Shown one piece after another: positions 1 through 8,144 of a stretch of 35,815 bases of DNA. Position 1 is the stretch's first letter. Each line of letters begins with the position of its first letter. Position numbers and translations under genes: made by a program. The notes under the pieces are model-generated. The model saw only the letters and a list, made by a program, of their open reading frames with translations. It did no database searches and was not told the DNA's origin. The stretch is from Methanomassiliicoccaceae archaeon. Lineage in GTDB: Archaea; Thermoplasmatota; Thermoplasmata; Methanomassiliicoccales; Methanomethylophilaceae. The stretch is from assembly GCA_031260545.1 (NCBI GenBank), contig JAIRJQ010000026.1, positions 1 to 35,815 of the forward strand, written 5' to 3'.

Positions 1-85
1 TCCATTCATTGAAACAAGCGTCTTCTAACATCATAATATTACCAATGTCTGAAGGTTTCGCCGTTCGAAAGACCAATTCATTCAT
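1..85 (-). CDS. GNAT-family N-acetyltransferase, 5' end only
   Basis: Only the first 28 codons are inside the window; the gene runs off the left edge. It starts at the ATG at 85, behind a good ribosome binding site (AAAGGAG, spacing about 6). The visible N-terminus reads MNELVFRTAKPSDIGNIMML followed by EDACF, the usual first strand and helix of GNAT enzymes of the RimI type (R-x-A-x-x-x-D-x-x-x-I-x-x-x-E-x-x-x-F). GNAT proteins move an acetyl group from acetyl-CoA to an amine; the substrate cannot be told. The DNA here is richer in A+T than the rest of the window. Confidence 0.7.
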   Translation of the reverse strand, partial: MNELVFRTAKPSDIGNIMMLEDACFNEW

Positions 86-126
86 TGTTTTTCTCCTTTA
101 TTATTTTTTTAACAATATCTGGGCGT

Positions 127-162
127 AGTTTATTGAGTATGCTGTTTGTCCCTCAATAAACT
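127..162. promoter_or_regulatory. Perfect 11-bp inverted repeat in the leader of the GNAT gene
   Basis: AGTTTATTGAG (127-137) is repeated as its exact reverse complement at 152-162, with a 14-nt spacer. A TATA-like element for the minus strand (TAATATATCG, 190-181) lies just upstream. Its expected start site, about 26 nt downstream, falls near 159, so the repeat would sit over the start site and the first 30 nt of the transcript. It may be a dimeric-regulator operator or a leader hairpin. In the rest of the 86-335 gap I see no gene or RNA. Confidence 0.5.
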
Positions 163-335
163 GGTAATTTATTCCTTTTTCGATATATTACCCAATTGTA
201 ACACGAGAGGTATACATCAATATAATGGTCTTGGCATTGTATAAGTTCGATTTTCTAAATTTTTTCGTTATTTATCAGTAGGAAAATTAAACGTCTGGCC
301 ATATGGAAAAGCAGTCTTGGCCGGGCCCACTTAAT

Positions 336-1454
336 TTACATCAGAACGATATTTTCGCTTCTTATCACGTTATCGTAATTCTTGTGACCGAGTATCTCGT
401 GCATCTTGTCGCTGTGCAACCCTTTTATTTTCGATATATCCTCGGAATTGTAATCCGGGATCCCTTTTGCGATCAGCTTACCGTTGCATGTTATGTTGAC
501 GACATCCCCTCGGTCGAATCTTCCTTTCACTTCTTTTATTCCGACGGCGAGAAGACTTACGTGTTTGGAAAGGGCGTTCTTTGCCCCTTCGTCGACCTCG
601 ATCGAACCGGACGCATGCGAATGGCGTATCCAGCTGCTCTTTCTGCGTTCCCTCTTCTCCGGCAGGAATATCGTACCGATCTCTTCTCCTGCGATTATCC
701 TTTCTATGACGTTATCAACATCGCTTCCGGCGATGATCATGTTGCATCCGGCCTCATGACATATCTCTGCCGCAGTGATCTTTGTTCTCATTCCGCCCGT
801 TCCTACTTTTGAGGTGGTGTCGCCTGCGAACGCCTTTATCTCGTCCGTGATCTCCTTGACGGTTGCGATCAGTTTGGAATCGCTGAATATCTTCGGATTT
901 TTATCATAAAGGCCTTCAACATCTGAGAGTATTATCAGAAGGTCCACTTCCATCTTTATCGATACCTTAGCAGATAACGTATCGTTATCGCCGAACATTG
1001 CATCGATCTCTTTCACACATATCGCATCATTCTCGTTGAATATCGGGACCGCTCCGAATTCCAGTAATGTTTGTATCGCATTCCGCAAATTCAAATATTT
1101 CTCGCGGTCCGAATAGAAGTCATACGTCAGCAATATCTGCGCCACCGGTATCCCGTATCTCTGGAACGCATCGTTCCATTTCTGCATCAGCACGCTCTGA
1201 CCTATCGAGGCTGCGGCCTGCCTTATCGGGATCTCGCGCGACCTGGGCCGGGCGTTCATCGTTGACAGTCCTATGCCTATTGCTCCGGATGTAACTATCA
1301 GCACTTCGATGCCCTTATCTTTAAGGAACTTTACCTGTCTGGCTATTGAGTCCATGAACTCTGATGATGCGCCGGGGCCCCCTTTGGTTATCGACGATGT
1401 TCCCACTTTTATGACGACCCTTTGCGTTCCCTTGAGATACTCGCTCCTGTTCAT
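336..1454 (-). CDS. proB: Glutamate 5-kinase
   Basis: First step of proline synthesis: ATP-dependent phosphorylation of glutamate to glutamyl-5-phosphate in the cytoplasm. The 372-residue product has the amino-acid kinase start VVIKVGTSSIT at about residues 13-23 and a C-terminal PUA domain (about 275-355, with GRFDRGDVV and GIPDY), as in full-length bacterial-type ProB. The ATG at 1454 is chosen because the homologous sequence begins there; a longer reading to 1532 only overlaps proA. It lies 4 nt behind the proA stop, so the two are surely co-transcribed in the order proA-proB. The stop is TAA. Confidence 0.95.
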   Translation of the reverse strand: MNRSEYLKGTQRVVIKVGTSSITKGGPGASSEFMDSIARQVKFLKDKGIEVLIVTSGAIGIGLSTMNARPRSREIPIRQAAASIGQSVLMQKWNDAFQRYGIPVAQILLTYDFYSDREKYLNLRNAIQTLLEFGAVPIFNENDAICVKEIDAMFGDNDTLSAKVSIKMEVDLLIILSDVEGLYDKNPKIFSDSKLIATVKEITDEIKAFAGDTTSKVGTGGMRTKITAAEICHEAGCNMIIAGSDVDNVIERIIAGEEIGTIFLPEKRERRKSSWIRHSHASGSIEVDEGAKNALSKHVSLLAVGIKEVKGRFDRGDVVNITCNGKLIAKGIPDYNSEDISKIKGLHSDKMHEILGHKNYDNVIRSENIVLM

Positions 1455-1458
1455 TGGA

Positions 1459-2814
1459 TCACAGTTTGAAATCCTTATCGATCGCAACGTGTTTGAATTT
1501 TTTGGCGTTCTTGCCCGCGTAATCCTTGACAATGTGTCCGTTGCCGACCAGGACGTACTTGTAGATCATCAGCCCTTCCATTCCCACCGGGCCTCTGGAG
1601 TGAACTTTGTTCGTGCTTATGCCTACTTCCGCACCCTTTCCGTATCTGAACCCGTCCGAGAATCGGGTGGATGCGTTCACTAATACACTAGAAGAGTCCA
1701 CGAGTTCTGAGAATCTCAATGCGTTCCTCATATTCTCTGTTACTATCGAATCTGTATGCTTAGAACCGTGTTTGTTTATGAAATCTATAGCTTCGTCCAA
1801 TGAGTCCACCATTTTTATTGATATTATCATATCATTGTATTCGGTGTCCCAATCGGCTGTCTTTGCCTTTTTGACCTTGTCCTTGCCTACTATACCTATC
1901 GTTTCCTCGTCCGCTCTCACTTCCACTCCGTTATTGACGAAGAGTTCGACCATTTTCGGTAAGAACGCCTTTGCTATCGCTTTGTTGACAAGCAGATTCT
2001 CAACGGCATTACAAACTGCCGGATACTGTATCTTTGAATCTAACGATACGGAGAGCGCCTTCTCTGTATCAGCGTCCGCATCTACGTAAACGTGACAGAT
2101 GCCCGCTGCGTGACCCAGCACCGGGATCTTTGTGTTCGATTGTATGTATCTCACAAATTCATTGGAGCCCCTCGGAATAAGGAGATCTATCTGGCCGTCC
2201 ATTTCCAATATCGCGGATACGTCCTCTCTCGTTTCCATCAAACAGAACGAACCTTTCGGTATCCCTGTTCTGTACGCAGCTTCCGAGAGAACATCGAATA
2301 TCGCTTTGTTGGTGTTCGAAGCTTCCTTTCCTCCTTTGAATACGACGGCATTCCCGCTCTTCAGGCATAGCGACATCACCTGTGGAACGACGTCGGGTCT
2401 TGATTCGAATATGACTCCGATGAGTCCGATCGGACATCTTATCTGATACAATGTGAGACCGTCGTCCAATTCCATCGTTGACATCGTCTCGCCCGCCGGG
2501 TCCTTGAGCTTTATTACATCTTTGATACCGGCGATCATACCGTCCATCTTCTCGTTGTTCACGATGAGACGTTTGACCATTGAGTCCGTTAATTCTCCGG
2601 CCTCTTTCATCTTAAGCGCGGCCGACATGTCCTTCTCGTTGGCATCGATGATCTTCTTCCTCGATGCGTCGAGAGCGTCGGCCATTGCGTTCAGCGCATT
2701 GTCCTTTGCCTTCGTATCCGCGGCCGAGAGCATTATCGCTGCACTCTTCGCATTTATCACATTAGATTTTATGTCTGCCATCGGATCGTCGCCGTTTGAC
2801 GCATTATCATTCAT
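1459..2814 (-). CDS. proA: Glutamate-5-semialdehyde dehydrogenase (gamma-glutamyl phosphate reductase)
   Basis: Second step of proline synthesis: NADPH-dependent reduction of glutamyl-5-phosphate to glutamate semialdehyde. The sequence carries the ProA hallmarks CPIGLIGVIFESRPD, GGKEASNTN, LIPRGSNEFVRYIQ and the catalytic cysteine in PAVCNAVENLLV. The ATG at 2814 gives 451 residues; the ATG at 2781 (MADIKS, 440 residues) is the other good choice. I prefer 2814 because it sits about 26 nt from the centre of a TATA box at 2836-2846, which fits a leaderless transcript. A reading starting at 2931 would run into the divergent gene and is not likely. Confidence 0.94.
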   Translation of the reverse strand: MNDNASNGDDPMADIKSNVINAKSAAIMLSAADTKAKDNALNAMADALDASRKKIIDANEKDMSAALKMKEAGELTDSMVKRLIVNNEKMDGMIAGIKDVIKLKDPAGETMSTMELDDGLTLYQIRCPIGLIGVIFESRPDVVPQVMSLCLKSGNAVVFKGGKEASNTNKAIFDVLSEAAYRTGIPKGSFCLMETREDVSAILEMDGQIDLLIPRGSNEFVRYIQSNTKIPVLGHAAGICHVYVDADADTEKALSVSLDSKIQYPAVCNAVENLLVNKAIAKAFLPKMVELFVNNGVEVRADEETIGIVGKDKVKKAKTADWDTEYNDMIISIKMVDSLDEAIDFINKHGSKHTDSIVTENMRNALRFSELVDSSSVLVNASTRFSDGFRYGKGAEVGISTNKVHSRGPVGMEGLMIYKYVLVGNGHIVKDYAGKNAKKFKHVAIDKDFKL

Positions 2815-2835
2815 ATTATTAAGCGTACCCTTGAT

Positions 2836-2846
2836 TATAAATAAAG
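2836..2846. promoter_or_regulatory. TATA element shared by divergent proA and the wHTH-GTPase gene
   Basis: The sequence TTATAAATAAA reads as TTTATTTATAA on the other strand, so it is a fair archaeal TATA box both ways. Its centre (about 2840) is about 26 nt from the proA ATG at 2814 on one side and about 26 nt from the GTG at 2866 on the other. This is the usual TATA-to-start-site distance, so both genes could be transcribed without a leader from one element. No other TATA candidate is seen in the 51-nt gap. Confidence 0.6.
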
Positions 2847-2865
2847 ACGCGACCATTCTGCAGCC

Positions 2866-4569
2866 GTGACAGACTGCAAGATGGACATCGTTTGTTTGGA
2901 CCCTGATGTATACGTGAGCATACAGGATCACGAGATGCGCCAGCGCATACTGACAGCACTTTTTCGTATGACGAGAGCGTACGGTCCGGTATCGAAGCAG
3001 GACCTCGCCGACCGCCTGGGAATAAAGTATCAGCAGCTCTCATATCAAATGAGCGATCATCTGTCCTCTTTCTGGAAGGTCGTGAAGGAAGAGAGAGTAC
3101 GCGGGGCACGCATGGAGTATATCGTTCCGGCGGACCCGGATGCAGTTTTCATAGCGATAGGCAAGGACCGCAAGATCTATATGATCGATCCTCTCGCGGA
3201 ACTCTTCGGCCCCTTATCGGACACGGGATTAAGATGCGACTCTTGTTCTGGAACGGATAGCGAAGAATGTTTAGCTTCGCTCATCGATAAAAAAATAATC
3301 CCTGCGAAGATAAGCAGTGCTGAGGCAGAGACATTAAAAATGAACGGCAGAAGAGGCATGCGGCCGCTGGACGCCGGGATAATAGAAACGCTGAAAGGTT
3401 TGGCGACAGGGAGTCGCTGCGTTCTGACGATACCGTGCGAAAGGTGTACGTTCATGAAAAGGAATGATAATATCGTGAACACCAAAAAGACAAGATTCCT
3501 TGTGCTCGGCGGTTATTTGGGAGCAGGTAAAACGACACTTGCCGTCAATCTTGCAAGGACGCTCAGAGAATTCAATGACAGATCGGTAGCAATAATAACC
3601 AATGATCAGGGTGATGTTCTTGTTGACACGGAGTTCACCAAGGATGCGGGATTCGATGTCCGTGAGATCCTCGGAGGATGCTTCTGTTCGAATTTTGATG
3701 AATTCGTCTCGAGTGCCAGAACGCTGGTCTCTGCGGGAAGGCCAGATATCATAATCGCTGAACCGATAGGCACATCAACGAACCTTATGGGCTCCGTTGT
3801 CGCTCCCCTCAGAACATTATATCCCGATGAGTTCGATGTGGCGCCGTTCACTGTCGTCATAGATTGCATGAGAGCGATGGATATTTTATCAGGATCGAAG
3901 GAAAGGAGCGTCGAATCCGTTGATCTCATACCGGCGCACCAGATCAAAGAGGCCGAAGTTGTCATTTTGTCCAAGGCTGACATGGTCCGACCGGACGTGA
4001 TCGCGAAGATAAAGGAAGAACTGAAGAAGATACTTCCGGATGCAGAGATCATTGAGACGTCATCGTCCGATCTCAGGAACATTGAAAAAATAACGGAAAT
4101 GATCTTGTCGGAAAGAACGAGCAAAAAGGTCGCGGAACGCGACAATAATAAGGGATTTGCATTTGAAAAAGCGAAGCTCGGGTGGTATTCCGGCACGTTC
4201 TCGATAATTCCTAACGGTAAGGCCGACATGTACTCGATGTCCTTCGATATAATGAAAAAGGTGGCGAAAGAATACGGTCCTAAATCGATCGTTCATGTGA
4301 AAGTGATCATATCATCGCCCGAAGCGGCGGCCAAGATGTCGTTGGTCCAGGAGTCTGTACAGATCGACGGCGTGTACGGTTCGAGATTCATTTCACAGCC
4401 CGGCAAGCTCATACTGAACGCCCGCGTCATATCGCCTCCCAAACGTCTGGAAGAGACCATGAGAAAAATAATCGATTCATTGTCCTCATATCCCGTAAAG
4501 ATCGAAAAGATGAGCGAATCGTGCTTCTCGCCGAAACCCGAGTCGCCGTCGCACTTCTTCTTTGAGTGA
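2866..4569 (+). CDS. Winged-helix / CobW-type (G3E) GTPase fusion protein
   Basis: A 567-residue protein made of two parts. Residues about 24-90 look like a winged-helix DNA-binding domain (VSKQDLADRLGIKYQQLSYQ as helix-turn-helix), followed by a linker with cysteines C124, C127, C135 and C185, C191, C194. From about 207 on it is a G3E GTPase of the CobW/HypB/UreG type: P-loop GGYLGAGKTT (215-224), the metal-binding GCFC motif (271-274), AEPIGTS, and SKAD (369-372) as the guanine-specificity motif. CobW-type proteins deliver metals or help load metal cofactors. A gene regulated by, or controlling, metal or corrinoid supply is possible but not shown. The start is GTG at 2866; ATG at 2881 would cost only five residues. 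The gene is divergent from proA and followed by the FMN protein at 4695. Confidence 0.85.
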   Translation: MTDCKMDIVCLDPDVYVSIQDHEMRQRILTALFRMTRAYGPVSKQDLADRLGIKYQQLSYQMSDHLSSFWKVVKEERVRGARMEYIVPADPDAVFIAIGKDRKIYMIDPLAELFGPLSDTGLRCDSCSGTDSEECLASLIDKKIIPAKISSAEAETLKMNGRRGMRPLDAGIIETLKGLATGSRCVLTIPCERCTFMKRNDNIVNTKKTRFLVLGGYLGAGKTTLAVNLARTLREFNDRSVAIITNDQGDVLVDTEFTKDAGFDVREILGGCFCSNFDEFVSSARTLVSAGRPDIIIAEPIGTSTNLMGSVVAPLRTLYPDEFDVAPFTVVIDCMRAMDILSGSKERSVESVDLIPAHQIKEAEVVILSKADMVRPDVIAKIKEELKKILPDAEIIETSSSDLRNIEKITEMILSERTSKKVAERDNNKGFAFEKAKLGWYSGTFSIIPNGKADMYSMSFDIMKKVAKEYGPKSIVHVKVIISSPEAAAKMSLVQESVQIDGVYGSRFISQPGKLILNARVISPPKRLEETMRKIIDSLSSYPVKIEKMSESCFSPKPESPSHFFFE

Positions 4570-4615
4570 TATCGTTCCCTGTGAGTAATTCTCAGACCTG
4601 CGATGCATCTCCCGC

Positions 4616-4628
4616 GGACCTTCGGTCC
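4616..4628 (+). other. Short GC-rich hairpin downstream of the GTPase gene
   Basis: GGACC and GGTCC flank a TTC loop, giving a five-base-pair stem in the 4570-4694 gap. No T tract follows, so a role as terminator is doubtful. Confidence 0.3.
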
Positions 4629-4640
4629 AGTATGCCCACT

Positions 4641-4650
4641 AAATTTATAT
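4641..4650 (+). promoter_or_regulatory. TATA box of the glutamate-synthase-like gene
   Basis: AAATTTATAT lies about 50 nt before the ATG at 4695. A start site near 4671 would leave a leader of about 15-25 nt carrying AGGACGG. This suggests that the gene has its own promoter rather than depending on the GTPase gene upstream. Confidence 0.5.
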
Positions 4651-4694
4651 CATATCCTTACGTACCTTAAAATAGGACGGCATTAGTGATTAAT

Positions 4695-6299
4695 ATGAAC
4701 TCAATCGAGAACGCAAGATCTACTACTGGTACAAAAACACGTGTTCCGGACATAAGCCCTCTTAACGGGATGTGCCCGATATGCATCGAAGATTGTAATG
4801 TGCTATGTGAAGCGGGAAAGGCGACATTCAGGGGGCGCGAGGTGCTCTACCCGAGCCCTGAATATTTCGGAACGAGTACCGCCGCTGCCAACAAAGAATT
4901 CTATCTGGACTGGTCGCAGATTCAGATCATGTCAGAACTGCTTGGCGCAAAAGGCATAGAGCCCGACCCGGACGTGGCGTTCTTTGAGAATGCTGATATC
5001 AAGACCGTGGTGGGTTCGAGATCGAAGAGGCCCATACCGATGAACATTCCCGTTCATATTGCGGGACTGGGAAGCACTGCTGTTGCGAAAAGGAACTGGA
5101 AGGGCATGGCCGTAGGTTCTGCGATAACGGGTGTGTGTCAGGTCATTGGCGAGAACATCTGCGGAATGGACTCCGAAGCGATATACTCCAACGGAAAGGT
5201 GCAGAGCTCTCCGGAAATGGCGTTCCGTGTCAACTCATTCAAAGATCAATGGGACGGTAAGAACGGTGCTATCGTCGTACAGACGAACGTTGAGGACAAA
5301 AGAGCAGGTGTTGACGAATTTTCTATATCAAAGCTTGATGTCGATGTGATCGAAAGAAAATGGGGACAGGGCGCGAAGGCCATCGGCGGCGAGGTTCGAT
5401 TGACGTCGCTGGAACGGGCGCTCGAGCTGAAGGGGAGAGGGTACCTCGTTCTTCCCGACCCGGAGGATAAAGAAGTGCAGAAGGCATTCAAGGCCGGTCT
5501 TTTTAAATCATTCGAGAGGCACAGCCGTGTGGGGTTCCCGGATGAGACATCATTCCTTGAGGATATCGACCAGCTGAGGAGCAAAGGCGCAAAGAACGTT
5601 TTCCTCAAGACAGGCGCGTATAAGCCGGAGGTCGTTGCCTTTACAATGAGGTGCGCCTCGAAAGCAAAGATCGATCTTCTTACGTTCGACGGTGCGGGCG
5701 GAGGTACCGGGATGTCGCCGGTGCCGATGATGAACGAGATGAGCACGCCGACGGTGCACTTATGCGCGCAGGTCGTCGCATGTGCCAAAGTACTGAAAGA
5801 GCAGGGCAAGTTCGTTCCCGACATCTCATTCGCCGGAGGTTTCGTTAACGAGACGCAAATGTACAAGGCAATGGCAATGTCCGATCTCGGTGACGGCCCC
5901 ATTGTGAGATCTATTGCAATGGCCAGAACGCCGATACTTGCCGTAATGAAGAGCAACCATTTCGTTAAACTTGCGGAAGCAGGAAAATTACCGCCGGCGT
6001 TCGCTGAACAGTACGGCAGTAAACCGGAACAGTTCTTCATATCAAGCAGCAGCGCTCAGAGCTTAAGGCCTAAAGCAAAACTGGGGACGGACATACCGTG
6101 GGGCGCTGTCGGTCTTTACACATATTGGCATGACCGCATCGGCGAGGGTTTAAAACAGCTGATGGCCGGGACACGCAAGTTCAAACTCAGCTGCATCGAA
6201 CGCGGGGACATCAACTGTCTTACCGAATATGCAAGCAAGGTCACCGGCATCGAAACGATCGACGCGAGAGCGGCGAGAGTTATGAGGGCGCTTCTGTGA
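4695..6299 (+). CDS. Glutamate-synthase-like FMN protein with N-terminal Cys4 motif
   Basis: Resembles the FMN-binding, glutamate-forming domain of glutamate synthase (GltB domain 2, COG0069): AGLGSTAVAKRNW, a long TIM-barrel part, and the glycine-rich DGAGGGTGMSP near the flavin and iron-sulfur site. It has no glutaminase domain, so ammonia or another amine, not glutamine, would be the nitrogen donor if it is a synthase; methylglutamate synthase subunit C belongs to the same family. The N-terminus has C27, C30, C34 and C38 (CPICIEDCNVLC), a likely metal or Fe-S site. I use the ATG at 4695 (534 residues); an in-frame GTG at 4686 adds three. Family is firm, substrate unknown. Confidence 0.82.
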   Translation: MNSIENARSTTGTKTRVPDISPLNGMCPICIEDCNVLCEAGKATFRGREVLYPSPEYFGTSTAAANKEFYLDWSQIQIMSELLGAKGIEPDPDVAFFENADIKTVVGSRSKRPIPMNIPVHIAGLGSTAVAKRNWKGMAVGSAITGVCQVIGENICGMDSEAIYSNGKVQSSPEMAFRVNSFKDQWDGKNGAIVVQTNVEDKRAGVDEFSISKLDVDVIERKWGQGAKAIGGEVRLTSLERALELKGRGYLVLPDPEDKEVQKAFKAGLFKSFERHSRVGFPDETSFLEDIDQLRSKGAKNVFLKTGAYKPEVVAFTMRCASKAKIDLLTFDGAGGGTGMSPVPMMNEMSTPTVHLCAQVVACAKVLKEQGKFVPDISFAGGFVNETQMYKAMAMSDLGDGPIVRSIAMARTPILAVMKSNHFVKLAEAGKLPPAFAEQYGSKPEQFFISSSSAQSLRPKAKLGTDIPWGAVGLYTYWHDRIGEGLKQLMAGTRKFKLSCIERGDINCLTEYASKVTGIETIDARAARVMRALL

Positions 6300-6351
6300 G
6301 CGCCCTGAAAACCATTTACATCATTTAATTTTTTTACTTACGGGAGGGACG

Positions 6352-6945
6352 ATGAAAAAGAAGGACCTTGAGATCCGTTTGCAGAAGGTTAAGAATTTCA
6401 TTGACCCAGATCCCTCTTTGGAGCAGTATATGACGCCTTCCGTGATCGCATCGGATATTCTTTTCATCGCGTATTCCGAGGGAGATATCAATGATATGAA
6501 AGTGATCGATCTCGGCTGCGGCACCGGCATGTTCTCCATCGGAGCGTGGATGCTCGGCGCCGCTGCCGTTAAAGGGTTCGACATATCGGAAAAAGCGATA
6601 GCTGTCGCTGAAGATAATGTGAAAGCGTTCAACGCGAATATCAATCTTCAGGTCTGTGATATAAAGAACGTCACGGAACACGGTGATACGGCGATCATGA
6701 ACCCTCCGTTCGGATGTCAGTCACGTAACGCTGACAGGCCGTTCCTGGACAAGGCGATGGAGCTGTGCGATACGGTATACTCGATACATATGGGAAGGAC
6801 GGCGGAGTTCCTTGATGAATACGTCAGCTCTGCAGGAAAAGAAATATGTTTTCGAAAAGGATATAAGTTTAATATACCGCACACATTCTCGTTCCATAAT
6901 AAAGCGAAACACGATGTTGAAACGGTTATGATAATTATAAGGTGA
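6352..6945 (+). CDS. METTL5-like RNA N6-adenine methyltransferase
   Basis: A 197-residue SAM-dependent methylase with the SAM-binding motif DLGCGTG (53-59) and the catalytic NPPFG (117-121), the N6-adenine signature. Size, the opening KKKDLEIRLQKV and the PSLEQYMTPS stretch match the archaeal relatives of METTL5 (COG2263), which modify one adenine of small-subunit rRNA. That target is inferred from the family. A strong GGGAGGG precedes the ATG by 3-4 nt. It begins a group of RNA genes: csl4 starts 7 nt after its stop, then a thiI-like gene. Confidence 0.85.
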   Translation: MKKKDLEIRLQKVKNFIDPDPSLEQYMTPSVIASDILFIAYSEGDINDMKVIDLGCGTGMFSIGAWMLGAAAVKGFDISEKAIAVAEDNVKAFNANINLQVCDIKNVTEHGDTAIMNPPFGCQSRNADRPFLDKAMELCDTVYSIHMGRTAEFLDEYVSSAGKEICFRKGYKFNIPHTFSFHNKAKHDVETVMIIIR

Positions 6946-6952
6946 ATTTCAA

Positions 6953-7516
6953 ATGAAAGAGAGAAGAGAAGTATTTCCAGGTGATGAGGTTGCGGTCGAA
7001 GAAGAATATCTGGCATCCGACGGAACGTTCGCATCCGATGGTAAGATCTATGCATCACAGATAGGAATGTTAGAATTAGACAGGGAAGAGATGACCGCCC
7101 GTGTCATTTCGCCGAATCCTCCGAACATACTGAAGGAAAGAGACATAGTGTTCGCTATCATCGCTGACACAAGATCGACGATGGCAACTGCGGACGTTGT
7201 CGCCACGGATGGCAATATACGGGACGTGGGCGGTGAAACGTATGCGACCATACATGTTTCAAAGATCTCGCCCGGATACACGGACGATGTTTCAAAAGAG
7301 CTCAGAAAGGGAGATTACATAAGAGCTGTCGTGATAGGCACAAAACCATCGCTGCAGCTTTCGACGAAGGATGAACATTTCGGTGTCGTTCGTTCACTCT
7401 GCTATAGGTGCAAATCCGAACTTGTCAGAAAGGGAAAGACACAATTGCACTGCGAACAGTGCGAACGCTCTTACCCGAGAAAACTGGCGGACGATTACGG
7501 CAATGTCATCTTCTGA
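6953..7516 (+). CDS. csl4: Archaeal exosome RNA-binding subunit Csl4
   Basis: 187 residues with the three Csl4 parts: an N-terminal domain with FPGDEVA and ASDGKIYAS, a central S1 RNA-binding domain (about 60-140), and a C-terminal zinc ribbon with C150, C153, C167 and C170. Csl4 caps the Rrp41/Rrp42 ring and guides RNA into the exosome. A ribosome binding site (AAGGTGA) spans the end of the methylase gene just upstream. The last 14 nt overlap the next gene, pointing to translational coupling. Confidence 0.93.
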   Translation: MKERREVFPGDEVAVEEEYLASDGTFASDGKIYASQIGMLELDREEMTARVISPNPPNILKERDIVFAIIADTRSTMATADVVATDGNIRDVGGETYATIHVSKISPGYTDDVSKELRKGDYIRAVVIGTKPSLQLSTKDEHFGVVRSLCYRCKSELVRKGKTQLHCEQCERSYPRKLADDYGNVIF

Positions 7517-8144
7517 ACGATTGAGTCTTGTCGCGCTGATATCCGGCGGCATTGATTCTCCCGTCGCCGCATATAAGATGTCCCTTGCGGGCGCAGATAT
7601 TGTTCTGCTGCATATGGACAACCGTCCGCACACTGACGACCGCTGTTACGATAAAGTGAGAAAGATCGCGGACCGTCTCAGAACTGTCACCAATGAGGAT
7701 ATAAAATTGTATGTGGCCGATCACGGCAAAAATCAGACCTTGATCAGAAAGAGGTGCGACCCGAGTTATCAGTGCGTCCTTTGCAAGAGACTTATGATGA
7801 ACGTTGCTAAAGAATTCGCACTGAGGAACGGATGCTCCGGAATAATAATGGGCGATTCTTTGGGCCAGGTCGCATCGCAGACGCTTAAGAACATACGTTC
7901 TGAGTCTTATGATCTTCTTTTTCCGGTGATAAGGCCGCTTATCGGTCTTGATAAACTAGAGATAGAGGCTGTTGCAAAAGAAATAGGGACGTATGAATTG
8001 TCCATTCTTCCGGAATCTCCGTGCGGTATGGTCCCGCAAAGACCGATAACGGAAGCGGAACCTTCCAAGGTGGCCTCATTACAGTCGCAGTTGGATTTTG
8101 ATGATATGATCAAGGCGGCCGCAGATTCTGCCCAAATTCAATAA
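7503..8144 (+). CDS. ThiI-like PP-loop sulfurtransferase without THUMP domain
   Basis: 213 residues holding only the adenylating domain of ThiI: PP-loop SGGIDSP (14-20), a CxxC motif C91-V-L-C94, and the C-terminal SPCGMVPQRPIT. In archaeal ThiI proteins a matching CxxC is needed for tRNA 4-thiouridine formation and binds an iron-sulfur cluster. The RNA-binding THUMP domain at the N-terminus of classical ThiI is missing, so either another protein brings the tRNA or the substrate differs. The ATG at 7503, inside the last codons of csl4, is used because homology starts right there; a frame extending to 7371 is only a shadow of csl4. Confidence 0.82.
   Translation: MSSSERLSLVALISGGIDSPVAAYKMSLAGADIVLLHMDNRPHTDDRCYDKVRKIADRLRTVTNEDIKLYVADHGKNQTLIRKRCDPSYQCVLCKRLMMNVAKEFALRNGCSGIIMGDSLGQVASQTLKNIRSESYDLLFPVIRPLIGLDKLEIEAVAKEIGTYELSILPESPCGMVPQRPITEAEPSKVASLQSQLDFDDMIKAAADSAQIQ

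Noticed and set aside
2815..2931. Longer proA reading starting at 2931
   Set aside because: It would cross the promoter and the start of the divergent GTPase gene, and the added residues do not belong to ProA.
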